A DNA stretch of 64,000 nucleotides from Strigops habroptila (GCF_004027225.2 NC_044278.2:3844001-3908000), one strand, 5' to 3'; counted from the stretch's first letter, positions 51,039 to 61,843 are shown. The notes: generated from the letters alone by a model not told the origin. Made by a program: numbers and translations.

Positions 51039-52241
51039 ATGGGTGACTGGAGTTTCTTGGGGAACATTTTAGAGCAGGTGAACGAGCAATCCACTGTCAT
51101 CGGGAGAGTTTGGCTCACAGTGCTCTTCATTTTCCGCATCCTGATCCTGGGAACAGCCGCCGAGCTAGTGTGGGGAGACGAACAGTCAGACTTCGTGTGC
51201 AACACCCAGCAACCTGGTTGCGAGAACGTCTGCTATGATGAAGCCTTCCCCATCTCCCACATCCGGCTCTGGGTTCTGCAGATCATTTTTGTATCCACAC
51301 CTTCGCTAATGTACTTTGGGCATGCGGTGCACCATGTCCGCATGGAGGAGAAGAGGAGAGAGAAGGAGGAAGCTGAGAGGCGTCAGCAAGCTGAGGTGGA
51401 TGAAGAGAAGCTGCCCCTGGCTCCAAATCAAAACAAAGGCAACAATCCTAACGGGACCAAGAAGTTTCGCCTGGAAGGTACCCTCCTGAGAACTTACATC
51501 TTCCATATCATTTTCAAAACCCTGTTCGAGGTGGGATTCATAGTAGGTCAGTACTTCCTGTATGGCTTCCGAATTCTTCCACTTTACCGCTGTGGGCGGT
51601 GGCCCTGTCCCAATCTTGTGGACTGTTTCGTCTCCAGGCCCACGGAGAAGACCATCTTTATTATGTTCATGCTAGCGGTGGCTTCTGTGTCCCTCTTCCT
51701 CAACTTGGTGGAGATCAGTCACTTGATCCTGAAAAAGATCCGGAAGGCTCTGAGAAGACCAGCAGAGGAACCGCTGGGAGAAGTCCCAGAGAAGCCCCTC
51801 CATGCCATCGCAGTCTCCGCAATCCCAAAGACCAAAGGCTACAAGCTGCTGGAAGAAGAGAAGCCGGTGCCCCACTATTTCCCTCTCGCGGAGGTAGGGG
51901 TTGAGCCCAGCCCCCTTCCAGCAGCCTTCAATGAGTTTGAGGAGAAGATTGGGATGGCACCATTAGAAGATCTCTCCAGGGCATTTGATGAGAGGTTACC
52001 ATCGTATGCACAAGTGAAGGAGCCGGAAGAGGAGAAGGTAAGAGCAGAGGAGGAGGAGGAAGAAGAAGAGGAGCAGCCGGAACCTCAGGAAGAGCCAGGG
52101 GTGAAGAAAGCAGAAGAGGAAGTGGTGAGCGATGAAGTGGAAGGGCCTTCAGCACCTACTGAACTTGCCACTGATATGAGACCCCTCAGCAGGCTAAGTA
52201 AAGCCAGCAGCCGGGCCAGGTCAGACGATTTGACTGTATGA
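51039..52241 (+). CDS. GJA8: Gap junction alpha-8 protein (connexin 50 family; chicken Cx45.6 orthologue), complete
   Basis: This connexin forms the hemichannels and gap junctions that couple lens fibre cells. The 400-residue frame is uninterrupted and in one exon, as usual for connexins. It starts [12 protein letters not shown]. Predicted membrane helices lie near residues 23-45, 77-96, 151-177 and 205-228. The first extracellular loop has C54, C61 and C65 (C-x6-C-x3-C) and the second has C185, C190 and C196 (C-x4-C-x5-C), followed by SRPTEK at 199-204. The cytoplasmic loop (about 97-150) is rich in Lys, Arg and Glu. The long acidic tail contains nine consecutive Glu (337-345), a Ser/Asp/Glu stretch near 364-368 and Asp379, where chicken Cx45.6 is reported to be CK2-phosphorylated and caspase-cleaved. 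It ends in DLTV, resembling the PDZ-binding terminus of Cx50. The start has G at -3 and +4 and sits 10 bases after a splice acceptor. From memory it differs from chicken at only a few positions, with no frameshift or missing key residue. Confidence 0.98.
   Translation: MGDWSFLGNILEQVNEQSTVIGRVWLTVLFIFRILILGTAAELVWGDEQSDFVCNTQQPGCENVCYDEAFPISHIRLWVLQIIFVSTPSLMYFGHAVHHVRMEEKRREKEEAERRQQAEVDEEKLPLAPNQNKGNNPNGTKKFRLEGTLLRTYIFHIIFKTLFEVGFIVGQYFLYGFRILPLYRCGRWPCPNLVDCFVSRPTEKTIFIMFMLAVASVSLFLNLVEISHLILKKIRKALRRPAEEPLGEVPEKPLHAIAVSAIPKTKGYKLLEEEKPVPHYFPLAEVGVEPSPLPAAFNEFEEKIGMAPLEDLSRAFDERLPSYAQVKEPEEEKVRAEEEEEEEEEQPEPQEEPGVKKAEEEVVSDEVEGPSAPTELATDMRPLSRLSKASSRARSDDLTV
52047..52073 (+). repeat. GJA8: Coding GAG/GAA trinucleotide run (nine Glu) in GJA8
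   Basis: Nine Glu codons (GAG x4, GAA x3, GAG x2) encode residues 337-345 in the cytoplasmic tail. Mixed codons slow slippage, but the tract is a plausible site of length variation between species. Confidence 0.9.
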
Positions 52242-53007
52242 AGGTGCAGGATATGGGGAGCACATGAAAATGAAAAGGTTGAAGAGAAAAGGAGAGATAG
52301 AGAAAGAATCAAAAGGTATTTTTTAAGCAAAGTGCTAAAATGGCCATTTGAATATTATTTCCTCTTGAGATTCTCAACTGGAAAGGTACTATCACGGTAA
52401 CTGTGCCTTATTTGCCCTGTATGTCCATTTGAGAAGGAACGTTTTTCCTGTTTCCACATGCTAGCTCCCTCCTTACAGGAATACCTATGCTGTACACATA
52501 ACTGACGTCTTTTAAAACTAACGTGGCTGTGAAACCCAAATGTCACCACTGTGAACGTATTTACTGGAAGCTTTGTGTTCCACATTTCTCTTTGGCCAGT
52601 GAAGGGGAAGACTGATCAACAACTGTATCTAGTATTTCTTTTTCTGTTTCCCCCTATGGAATGCTGAGCAGATCTCCCCTTCGCTGTTGGCATGGAATTG
52701 CAGTTATTTAATTCACAAAGTGAATTCTGTGCTTAGCATCAGCGCACTAAACTAGTAAGCACTATTTCCCCCCTCTATTCAGAAAATAAAGCCAAAATGC
52801 CTCCAGTTTCTCTGAGAATGCAAATCTGAGTTAGGTAAAAATATCCTCCCTTTGCCAAAATCATTTCTGCTCTTCCAGTGACATTGACAGTGGGCAAGGT
52901 TAACAGCAGCTCTCTACTAGGATTTAGCAGATGCCCACAGATGGGTTATTTGTTCCCAAGAGGGTCATCCAGCCTCGAGCCTATTTCAGAGCACTGGAAA
53001 GAATAAA
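52242..53007 (+). other. GJA8: Proximal 3' UTR of GJA8 with candidate polyadenylation signals
   Basis: Sequence after the TGA at 52239-52241 is noncoding in all frames. Canonical AATAAA hexamers occur at 52785-52790 and 53002-53007, about 550 and 760 bases past the stop. A third lies at 54321-54326. Any of them could define an mRNA end, and I cannot choose between them from sequence alone. The marked interval ends at the second hexamer. Confidence 0.5.
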
Positions 53008-54320
53008 TTCAAGTGATATTTTTTACTTGTAGTCTTGTGACTTAAAAGATCTGAATCTTGATTTAGCAAAGCAAGCGTGGGAAGGCTCTGTGAAAGGAGG
53101 AAACAGCTACAGCCCCCAGAGCATGAAACCAAATATAAGCCTTCATGACATGATCCTGACATGTGCTCAGTTCCTGGAGCTCCCAGACTTACAGGCACTC
53201 AGCAAATCTCAGAGTCCTGAAGGCACCTGTGAACCTAACCCAGGGGTCTGGGTAACTATGTCACTATTTAAAACTCTAAATACAAAACTGGTTGTTCAAG
53301 TTGGAAAAGTCTGGTATGATAATAGCCTTTTGACATCTTTTGTTTTTTAATTTGACAGACGGGAGCCATCCAGTGGTTTACATCTCTATTAAATGCCAAA
53401 GTCTCAAGTAAAACAAGGCCTTTCAAAAGATGATTTAGACCTTTTATGCCAACAGGTCTGTACAGAACTCTCAGAGCCTCATCAAAATCATTTTACAAAA
53501 AGCAGAAAGGCACGTGCTTGCAAATGTTTAAATGTGTGTGGATTTCTAATTTTAGGACTTCAGCAGCACCTTTTGGTTGGGACAGCGCAGAAATGTGTTC
53601 AAAAGCTTCAGGTTAATGTCTATGTCCCCTCAAAATTGAGCCTCATGCCCGAAAAGTGCAGGTATGCGCTCTCATCTGCTCTGCTCTGCAAACCTCAGAC
53701 TCTGCCAGCTCAGCAAATTCTTTCTGCTGGGCTGCAGCCCATCCCATTGTTCCCAGGGCAGGCTCTAATCCAGGTCAGGGAAAAAGCAGTCTTTGGCATA
53801 ATGCATAGAACTCATCCCGACATCAGCTAGATAAGACCCCCTGCTGTCTCCCATTGTAGCAGGGCTGACTCAAAGCCCATGGAAGTCAAATGGATGTCTG
53901 AGAGAGCTCTGGGTGGGCTTGGGCTCACACCTCCTGTCCTGCTGCCCCATGTCCCTGCCCAGGCAGCCACCAATACGGTCAGTTCTGCCACTCACTGATC
54001 TAACCTGTTTGGTGGAGTTCCCCTGCCTTGTTACACAGCTGCCCCATGCGAGCACAGAGGTGGCTGGACTTCACTGCTGAGTGAGGTAAGCTGTACATAT
54101 GTAGAAAGTTTGTAGGGTGCTCTGGGATTCTTCGGCACCATAGCATTGCCATGTTTGTGGGTTGTTTCTTTTTTTTTACACTATTAATCCTTTTGCTCCT
54201 CTTGGGCTGGTGTATTTTCCCAAGGTTTGCAGCCTGAGGTCAAAATCTTTGCTCCTTGGACAAAGGCTGTTAGGTTGTCCTTCCTTGTGAAGGAAGACTG
54301 AAAGTTTTCGGAAGGAATAT

Positions 54321-54326
54321 AATAAA
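54321..54326 (+). terminator. Distal AATAAA, possible alternative GJA8 3' end
   Basis: A canonical poly(A) hexamer about 2.1 kb past the GJA8 stop codon. If used, it would give a long 3' UTR. Its function is not shown by the sequence, since such hexamers also arise by chance in AT-rich DNA. Confidence 0.25.
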
Positions 54327-55884
54327 GCAACACATGCAAAGGAACATGCAGAGAGAGAATCTGGAGGCTAGCATTTATCTACTCTCTTAATACAAAACCA
54401 GGAGAACAGTTAGCACAAATGAAAGGCAACTGAGGGAGGAGAAAGTTTTTTCTGCAGGAAAGAGTCCACTGTGCCCAGTTCAAGATACTAGAATTCAAGA
54501 AAGGGCAAAGATTTAGATGAACAGCAAAATCACCACACTTACACTAGATGGGATCTATTACTTTTTATTTTGTTCACAGAAAGTTATGAGAGAGTTTTAA
54601 TGGTTCTAAGCATAAAACAGAAAGAGAGGTTTAGTGGTTCTAATGGTTTAATGGTTCAGCCCACTTGTTGAAGGAGGCCAGAAACACACTTTCCTGTACG
54701 TAAAAACCAAAACCATGTAACGGTTCAGTGTAAGGTATCTTCCACCTTCCTTAGAGCATGTGAACCTTGCAGACACCAATGTACTGGACAAGATGAATCA
54801 TGCCCACCCTTACGGACTTCTAATTACTTGAAAAGTCCTTTTACACACAACGTCTTTTAATAACCACTCCTGTTCCTGACCTCTGACATGCATACCTTCA
54901 TTAGATCACTGGACTACTTCGAGATGAGTGCTCATTTATCAGAGTATATGGTTCCTAATATAGCTGTCAGGTGGTTCAGTTTTTAATCATCAGATGTTGA
55001 GTATGTCATTCTTTTTCACTGGAATGCCTCCGTAAAATGCACTGTACAAAGCGTACTCAATGGACACTCTGTAGTTCTTTCACAGCTGCCCCAGGAAAGC
55101 TCCTCCGGGTCACAACAGCACAATGAAACAAGCCAGCGTTTTCCTCCTGCATCCAGTCAACTGCTGTTGATTTTTATTCCTCAAGCCAGTTTTCAAGCAT
55201 CCTGCCAGGCTGCTAGTGAATCTGTAGCCACCAAGTACAAGCCACATCATCAAGACAGTGCTTCTCAGCGAGCTGGGCAGGGACTAACAGTCCGGTCTTC
55301 TGGCATTCAGCTTCATCTCTGCAATGAAATCACTGTGGGACTGTCAGCAAGTCATTCTTCCTTCTTGTACAATTGGGAAGAATTTTCTACCTCACAAAGA
55401 CAATGTGAGGCTCAATATATTGTGTTAGTAATAGATTCGGAGGTCCTTGGATGGAAGGCCCTACAGACGAGCAAAGGATTATTGCTATTTCCAGATGTGA
55501 TAGCATATAAATGTGTTTTATTCCCCCTCAATGAGACAAATTTAATCATTTATTCAAGAAATTCCTAGTGAAGTTGCCTAACAGCCTCAGAGCTGTGGAT
55601 CTAGTGTATGATTATACTTCAAAAAGAATTAAACAAAACAGTTGTATATGTGAAGACGAGGGAGAATTATCTCCTTGGGAAGGGGGAAGTCACTGGACTA
55701 TTAGAGCCATGCCTGAATCATGTAAAGGTGTGTGTACCCCCCCTTGGCTCCCTGTGCAAATAAATTACTAACTGACCACATGGCTCTCTGCAGGGAGCAT
55801 AAGATGCAAGTGTCAAAATCACCAAAGGAGGTGAAAGTAGAAGAGAAAGGTAGTGTCTTAGCTTACAGTAGCATGTGGGAGTTG

Positions 55885-56110
55885 GTGTTCTCTAGTGTCT
55901 AGAGCAGTGGACCTAGGATAATAATCTTAGATTTATTTCCAGCTCTGCTTCTGACTTGCTGTGATAATCACTTTACCTCTCAGTGCCTGTCTTCTCCACC
56001 TGTAAAATGGGTGTAAGAATTTCCACCTACCTCACAGGGATGTTGTGAGGCTTCCTTAATTCTGTTTGTAAAGTAAGTAGGAATGATCTGATGAAAAGCA
56101 CTGCTGAAAT
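55885..56110 (+). mobile_element. MIR (CORE-SINE), sense, well preserved
   Basis: TTCCAGCTCTGCTTCTGACTTG, then TTTACCTCTCAGTGCCTGTC, CACCTGTAAAATGGGTG, CTACCTCACAGGGATGTTGTGAGG and AAAGCACTGC follow the MIR consensus from the tRNA-related part through the core. MIRs predate the mammal/sauropsid split, so a copy this recognisable in a bird is old and may be under constraint. It lies between GJA8 and GPR89. Confidence 0.85.
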
Positions 56111-56446
56111 GGATGGTATCCTTGTTATTTCCTGGCAGAACTGCTATCTTGGTTAATATACGACTCCTCAACCAGAAGGGCAGTAGTTTGAAAATGCGAG
56201 CACTGCACTGCACTGACAACATCAACACAGATGTGGATTTGCCCATGAGTAAAAAAAGCTTTTATTGATCTCCCCTGTCCTCCCACCTTAGTCTGGACCT
56301 TGCCACATGAAACAGTGGTGACATGATAAGTGGCTGGGAATGTCCCCTATTTATACTTAAATAAGACAATTCCTGGAGCAGGGGGTGCAGGTTGATGAAG
56401 CTCTTAACAATTTAAAGGTCCTTGCAAGGCATATGGGAGGGGGTTG

Positions 56447-56460
56447 TATCATGCATGATA
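56447..56460. repeat. Perfect 14-bp palindrome
   Basis: TATCATGCATGATA is its own reverse complement. A near copy (CTATCATGCATGAA) occurs around 45239-45252. No function can be assigned. Confidence 0.8.
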
Positions 56461-56595
56461 TTGCCGGGCTTCTGTTTTAAACCACTCAGTGCAAACTCCA
56501 GGAAAATTTTCCAGTTTCCATGGAAGACTTTATAATTGTTTATGGCACACTGAAAAAAAAGCCACCCTTCATGAACGCAAACCTACAAATTATTG

Positions 56596-56812
56596 CAGAA
56601 TGGTTTGGGTTGGAAAGGACCTTAGGATCATCCAGTTCCAAACCCCTACCATAGGCAGGGACACCTCACCCTACACCATGTCGCCCAAGGCTCTGTCCAA
56701 CCTGGCCTTGAACACTGCCAGGGATGGAGCATTCACCACTTCTTTGGGCACCCTGTGCCAGCGCCTCACCACCCTCACAGTAAGGAACTTCTTCCTTATG
56801 TCTAACCTGAAA
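56596..56812 (-). mobile_element. CR1 LINE 3' fragment, antisense
   Basis: The inverse of the CR1 3' end. On the + strand it begins CAGAATGGTTTGGGTTGG and AAAGGACCTTAGGATCATCC, passes through GGGACACCTCACCCTACACC, and ends near AAGGAACTTCTTCC and TCTAACCTGAA. Only one partial 8-bp tail unit remains. It lies about 4.4 kb downstream of the GJA8 stop. Confidence 0.95.
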
Positions 56813-57548
56813 TGTTATCATGTTATACCGATTCTTTCCTCTAAGTTAGATAGATACGAACAAGCTCTGAACACTGAAACACAATGAGGCTCAGATTCCT
56901 CCTCCTGTAAAAGGGAATAGATTTGGGGGATCTCTGCTATCTCGGTCTATGTGGGCATGAAATCTACTACTGAGGGAGGAAAGTCCAGTCTTCTGCCACT
57001 CAGTAACTCACTGACTCTGCAGTTTCACATTTAAAGAGCGGCTGTTGAAAAAAAGAGTGGCAGTTTGCTGTTTTATATAGAAAATGGCTTTTCAGGCTGA
57101 CAACTGATAGTAATCCTAGCCTAGGCCTAGTTTTGTTTAGTAAAGACAGGAACATCCATGAGAACTAGAGTAAAGCCTTCCTATGAGCCCAAGGCAGTTG
57201 TGATAAAACAGTATATGGTGCCAAATTTCCTGAGGGCTAGGGCTGGATAAGCATACCAAAATCAGGGGACTTGCCTAACTACTGGAATTATTTCCCCCCC
57301 CAGCAGAATGACATTGCCATTTCTTAGGCTCTGTGTGTGCTACACCTTTTAATATGGCTCGGGAAAGGCTTTTTGCCAACACCAAATATGCTTATACAGT
57401 TGAGTAGCAACCATGGCAAATTAATGTGTGTTGAGTTGCCAAGACGTTCCCTGGCACACAACCCTTTCCTTGCAACTAGCTTGGCATGCACCTATTTCAG
57501 GAGAACAAGACTCGTGTCTGTCAACAGTTCGAGTTTTTCTCTCAGCAT

Positions 57549-57920
57549 CTTGATGTACAAAGAGACATTGAGGGTTTGTTCAGCCTAGAGAGGAGGGGGC
57601 TAAGGGTATGGGGAGCCTCAACTGCTGTCTTCAGATACCTAATGGGGAGTGGGGGGGAAAATGGAGATGGACTCTCAACAGAGGTGAAAGCGAAAGATCA
57701 GAGGCAACGATCACAAGGAAAATTTTCACTAAAAAATTCTGGCAAGGAAGAAAGCATTGTTCAAATGGAGAGTGGTTCAGCACTAAAGCAGGTGCCCAGA
57801 GGCACAGTGGGATCTCCATCCTTGGTGGGTGAAGCGTGACTGGGAAAAGCACTGAGCACCCTGGTCTGACTCTGCCAAAAGGTGGACCAGCTAACCCCTT
57901 CTAGCCCAAACTATCTATCC
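57549..57920 (+). mobile_element. Degenerate CR1 LINE 3' fragment, sense
   Basis: Starts near ACATTGAGGGTTTGTTCAGCC and continues with AGAGAGGAGGGGGCTAAGGG, CAGGTGCCCAGAGGCACAGTGG, ATCTCCATCCTTGG and CACCCTGGTCTGACTCTG, all recognisable CR1 ORF2/3' UTR text in the right order. The C-terminal part of the frame is badly eroded, and the tail fades out near 57920. It is older than the antisense copy at 56.6 kb. Confidence 0.8.
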
Positions 57921-58719
57921 CATGGGAGGTTAAAAGTCCAGAGCAGCCACTGCGTGGTGGAACAATGGGTACAGGGCACTTTCTGCCTCTCTAGTAGAGC
58001 TTGCTTAGACTGTCCCTGCAGGCAATACCAACTCACCGGGCACTGCAGCGGAGGCTGATGCACAAACACAGTCAGCTGATGTTTGGTAGCTACAAAAGCT
58101 GCTTGAGGCCAGAATCATGTGTTGTGCAACTGGTTTGGAAAAAGCTTTACAACCAAAAATATTACAAAAATGAAAGAACCTCTGTATGCTTGTTAACAGA
58201 GAAAATAATGGAAATATAAGGGGCTTAGGTCTTTCCGGCTCCCTTCAATTTCAGTGCCCAGTGTGCCTTCAAATCCATTTGGAAGTGCAGAGGACTGCAT
58301 TTTAACATTCTGTCAACAAAATCCTATGTATTTTAAAGCTTCCTGATCTGGGATGAAGCAGAACTGAATAGAAATGGTGATTACAGAGCTACTGACAGAA
58401 CATTTTGGAACAACAAAGACTGTTGGCCTTCGCCTTCCTAGATCCAGCCTGGCACAGTAAAAACAAAACAAGCCATTTATTGATTTCCAAGGAGGAAAGG
58501 CTGTATTGTTTGAAAAGTCATGCAGTAGCCCACCAAAAACACAGCAAAGACTTTATTAAACAGAACAACTGGCTACTAGGGTGCTTCCCTGAAGCTCAGG
58601 GGAGAGTTGGATTGAAGGATGACCAGGATAAGGAAACTCAGTTACAAATGAGTATACAGAAAATCCTGGATTATGGGCAGCTGTGAGGCAGAGGATGTGG
58701 AGGAGGGCAGCAGAGAATC

Positions 58720-58751
58720 CTAGGTACCAGCGCAGCATGCCGGGTACCTAG
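58720..58751. repeat. Inverted repeat, 9-bp arms, 14-nt loop
   Basis: CTAGGTACC at 58720-58728 pairs exactly with GGTACCTAG at 58743-58751. It lies in unassigned sequence between GJA8 and GPR89. Confidence 0.8.
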
Positions 58752-60714
58752 CATGATGGGAGGCTGCAGGCAAAGGCTGAAGTGAAGAAACCTGCAAGCT
58801 CGTTGGTGGGGTACCTCATTGTAAGGATAAGGCAAGCCAACTTAAACCCAGCCCATCACCAAATCTGATATTTCTGGATTTTAAGAAGGTTAGCAACTTT
58901 AATATAATTTAATTGAACTTTTATGTGCTGGTTACTCTATTTACCTGATAGAACTGAGAACCTGACTAGCATGGGTAAAGCTTTTTTTCCCAATCCTTCT
59001 ACCTAAGTATATAAAGAATTACTGGGACAAAAATGTTCAGGTAAGCTTCTCAACACATATATTTTAGTTCAAAGAGAAGTCGTAGACAACCCCATAAAGG
59101 AATTAATCTATTGCCAGTGAACATTTTCATCTGAACTCACCACAAATAAATTCAAAAGAAATTCAGAAATCAGATTGATGTTGGATTACTCCCAGCTTCA
59201 GAGCTCCTGTTTATGAAAACCTCTGGAGAGGAAAGAAAATGGCTGGCTGGCTGCCAGCTAAACCTATTTGTCATGAATATGCCCCGTAGCACCTTCTGGA
59301 AACCTGTGCTATTTCTAAATATACTCTTGGCCAACAAACTGCTTTAATTCAATATGCTCCACCTTTCCGCTTTAGTTGAGAGACTTCAGTTCCCTCTACA
59401 AACTGAACATAAAGTAGCCACATTCACACTTTAGTATGTGGAAGAATAAAATATGGAGCTGAACGGAAACCTGCCCATATACTGACCAGCTCTTCTTCCT
59501 CGTGCGCTGCCTCTCCTCTCTGGCCACCTCTGTCTATATTCTGTTTAGTGGAACTACCAGCCTCTCACAACCAAGACATTGCCTTTGTGCCTGTGGAGTG
59601 CCACGGACCCTTCTGCCCACACATGCATATAAGCTGCTATCTAAGGAGGAACAACACAGAATAAATTTTCCATTTTCTTTTTATGCTTTTTGTCCTCCCT
59701 GAAGGAGAAATCCTGGGAATGGGAGGTGGGGGTGGCTCTGAGTTTTTCCACTAGGCATTATCTTCTTCCCTGTGTGTTTCTTCCAAGTCTTGAGGAGCAG
59801 CAATTTACAGCTAAGCAGAGGCATGTTTCAAGCCTATTTATAAACACATGAAAAGGAGAAAGCTTAAAGAGTTATGACCAAAGCCCGCCTTGGTTTTTAA
59901 CCTCGTGCTGAAATGAGTAGAGTTGCCAAAGTGTAAAAAGGCACAAAAGTGGCTTTGAATAATTTGTTTTTTAAAGGATTTCTTGTTAACTTCTGTCTTT
60001 AAAAAGCAACCAACAGCGAACCTTGCCTCACAACCTACGATACAGAACAAAACAACCACAAATCCCTCCGAACTTGGGAATCTCATCACTTTAGGAAAGA
60101 CCGGTTTCCAAGTAGCAGAAACAGAAAGGAGGAACAGGAAAGTCCTGATCTCAGCTCTGCATTAATTGGCAGCAATACCAGAAGCTGTGAAGAAAAAGGC
60201 CTTACATTATATATGATAATCTGCTCCCTCGGTTAATTTCCCTGTGAACTCTGAATGGTTTTTTTCCTCTTTGCAATGCTGTAGAAGAGACAAATTTCAA
60301 GCCAAGACAACTGATGGCAAGACAGAAAGCCAAACAAGGAGACTGTGATGACGTGAATCTGGTGACTTGGCACAACCAAATGTAGATTTGTTTTCCTAGT
60401 GAAGTGAGTTGCAGTGAATAAAGGTTCCTGATTCTGAATCAGCAGGGGCTCCATGCTTTGTTAAACTCCCCACTAACCACACTCGATTCTTTCTCTTCCC
60501 ATACGATTTATTATTCCAAACATAGAGACTTTGGGGTGGCAAAGATTAGGTGTGTTTTTAAGAGGAAAAAGATACAGACACCATTAAGTTGAAGCAGGGA
60601 CATGACCGCGACATGAACGATCCGATCTCACACCGATAGGCATCAGGAAATTCCCTGTTTGAACTTTTACTTCCCTTCTGGCTCTACTCCTTGACACATT
60701 ATTATTGCAGTCCT

Positions 60715-61560
60715 GAAAGGCGTCCCCGGCCCTGGCCTGGGCGCACAGGGAGAATGAAACGGGCCACAGGGAATGGGTAACGTGGCAGCATGGTGTCTCT
60801 CCACAGCAGCGGGTCCCCTTCCCTTGGCTTCGGAGGGGCACCCCCTGCGCTGAGCGGCAGGAAGAGGGCTCAGGCTTCCTCCAGGGCTCCCACTCAGCAG
60901 GCTACAAGCAGCAGCGGGTCCCAACCACCGAACCCACCCGTGTACCCTCCGCTTTGCTGCGGCAAAGGCACCGTAACACCGCCGTGGGGCACCAGGGGCG
61001 GAGCTCCCCTTCACGCCCCGCCTCGCCGCGGGGAGGGCGCTGCGCCGGGCTGAGGAAGGAGCCCGCTGCGGCTGCGCATTGCAGCCGCCGACGCGGGCAC
61101 GGGGGTGAAAGCGGGGCGGCCGCGCGGCCGCCATGAGCTTCCTCATCGACTCCAGCATCATGGTCACCTCGCAGGTACAGCGCTACTGCTGCGCGGCACC
61201 CGCGCCCTGGAAGGCTGAGGGCGGCGAGGTGGGGCCCGCCGCGGCTTGAGCCCGCCCCGCCGCCCCTCAGGAAGCGGCCGTTGGGAGGGCGTGCGGGGCG
61301 GTGCTTGCGGGCGGGCATGCGCAGCTGTCGGAGCACGCTGCATGGCGGCGTTGGCCGCGCCTGCTGCGGGGCTCCGCGCCTGAGGGGGTGCCCTGCCCGG
61401 TAGCGGCAGTGGGAAGGAGCTTGGTGCTGCGGGTGCAGGGGTGAGGGGCTGGTTGTCAAGGTCCGCCCGCCATGTTGTCACCCCTGCTCCCGCTGCAGGG
61501 GAAGAGAAGCTGTGTGCATCTTTGGACTGCTTCCTTGCGTGTCGCGGTGACCATTGCCCT
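60715..61560. promoter_or_regulatory. GPR89B: CpG island promoter of GPR89
   Basis: This is the only long stretch of dense CpG in the window, and it spans the GPR89 start codon on both sides. No TATA box is evident upstream of the ATG, fitting dispersed initiation from a housekeeping promoter, probably within the roughly 100 bases before 61133. Motifs visible inside include an NRF1-like GCATGCGCA at 61315-61323, a YY1-like ATGGCGGC at 61342-61349 and GC boxes. Just outside, at 61571-61578, is a CRE-like TCACGTCA. The edges are estimated by eye. Confidence 0.85.
61133..61174 (+). CDS. GPR89B: Golgi pH regulator (GPR89), first coding exon, partial gene
   Basis: The 14 codons read MSFLIDSSIMVTSQ, matching the N-terminus of vertebrate GPR89/GPHR with a conservative Ile-to-Val change relative to human. 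GPR89 is a multi-pass Golgi/ER membrane protein of about 455 residues, reported as a voltage-dependent anion channel needed for Golgi acidification. The ATG has a strong context (GCCGCCATGA, G at -3). The exon ends CAG followed by GTACAG, a good donor with the intron in phase 0. It sits inside a CpG island. The next exon, which should begin near the first membrane segment, is not present in the remaining 2.8 kb. The identification rests on a short peptide, but synteny with GJA8 on the same strand supports it strongly. Birds may carry a single copy usually named GPR89B or GPR89A; the symbol follows the human neighbour. Confidence 0.9.
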
Positions 61561-61750
61561 CCTGTAGCTGTCACGTCAGGGTGCAGTGCAGAAAGAGGTT
61601 CAAGGAAATAAGGTTGTAGGGAATGGAGCTTTTCCTGTCATATGCGTCAGTTGTATACATGTAGACTTTCTCAGTTGGAACAAGCAGGGAAGTTTGTCTT
61701 TCTATTCTCTAATTTGTTTCTGGTGTTCTTCAAGAAGGCAAATCATAGGC

Positions 61751-61797
61751 AGTGGGACCAGATGATCTTTGTAGGTTCCTTCCAACTGAAATAGCCT
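61751..61797 (+). mobile_element. CR1 3' tail fragment in GPR89 intron 1
   Basis: TGGGACCAGATGATCTTTG then TAGGTTCCTTCCAACTGAAATA matches the CR1 3' end just before the tail repeats. The normal tail is replaced by a CCATC-type simple repeat at 61802-61843. Confidence 0.7.
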
Positions 61798-61801
61798 AGC
61801 C

Positions 61802-61843
61802 CTTCCCATCCCTTTCCATCTAATTCCATCCCATCCCATCCGT
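61802..61843. repeat. (CCATC)n-type pentanucleotide repeat after CR1 tail
   Basis: CCTTCCCATCCC then CCATCCCATCCCATCC, immediately downstream of the CR1 remnant. It probably grew out of the CR1 tail. Confidence 0.8.

Larger units (their letters stand above)
54327..60714. other. Intergenic spacer between GJA8 and GPR89
   Basis: Holds the MIR at 55.9 kb, the CR1 copies at 56.6 and 57.5 kb, the palindrome at 56.45 kb and the hairpin at 58.72 kb. Frames of up to about 133 codons (55167-55568, 56489-56887) are partly repeat-derived and show no family features. Confidence 0.6.

Noticed and set aside
51599-51904. 101-codon + strand frame inside GJA8
   Set aside because: Out-of-frame shadow of the GJA8 coding sequence.
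53393-53830. 145-codon frame downstream of GJA8
   Set aside because: No recognisable domain. It lies in the GJA8 3' flank or 3' UTR and shows no coding features beyond being open.
55167-55568. 133-codon frame upstream of the MIR
   Set aside because: No similarity to any family I know and no splice context. Lengths like this are expected by chance in 64 kb on six frames.
56489-56887. 132-codon frame
   Set aside because: Most of it is translation of the antisense CR1 fragment at 56596-56812.
60902-61459. 185-codon minus-strand frame (and a 166-codon one at 60667-61167) over the CpG island
   Set aside because: GC-rich DNA lacks stop codons by composition. The peptides are Arg/Pro/Ala-rich without domains and overlap the GPR89 first exon.
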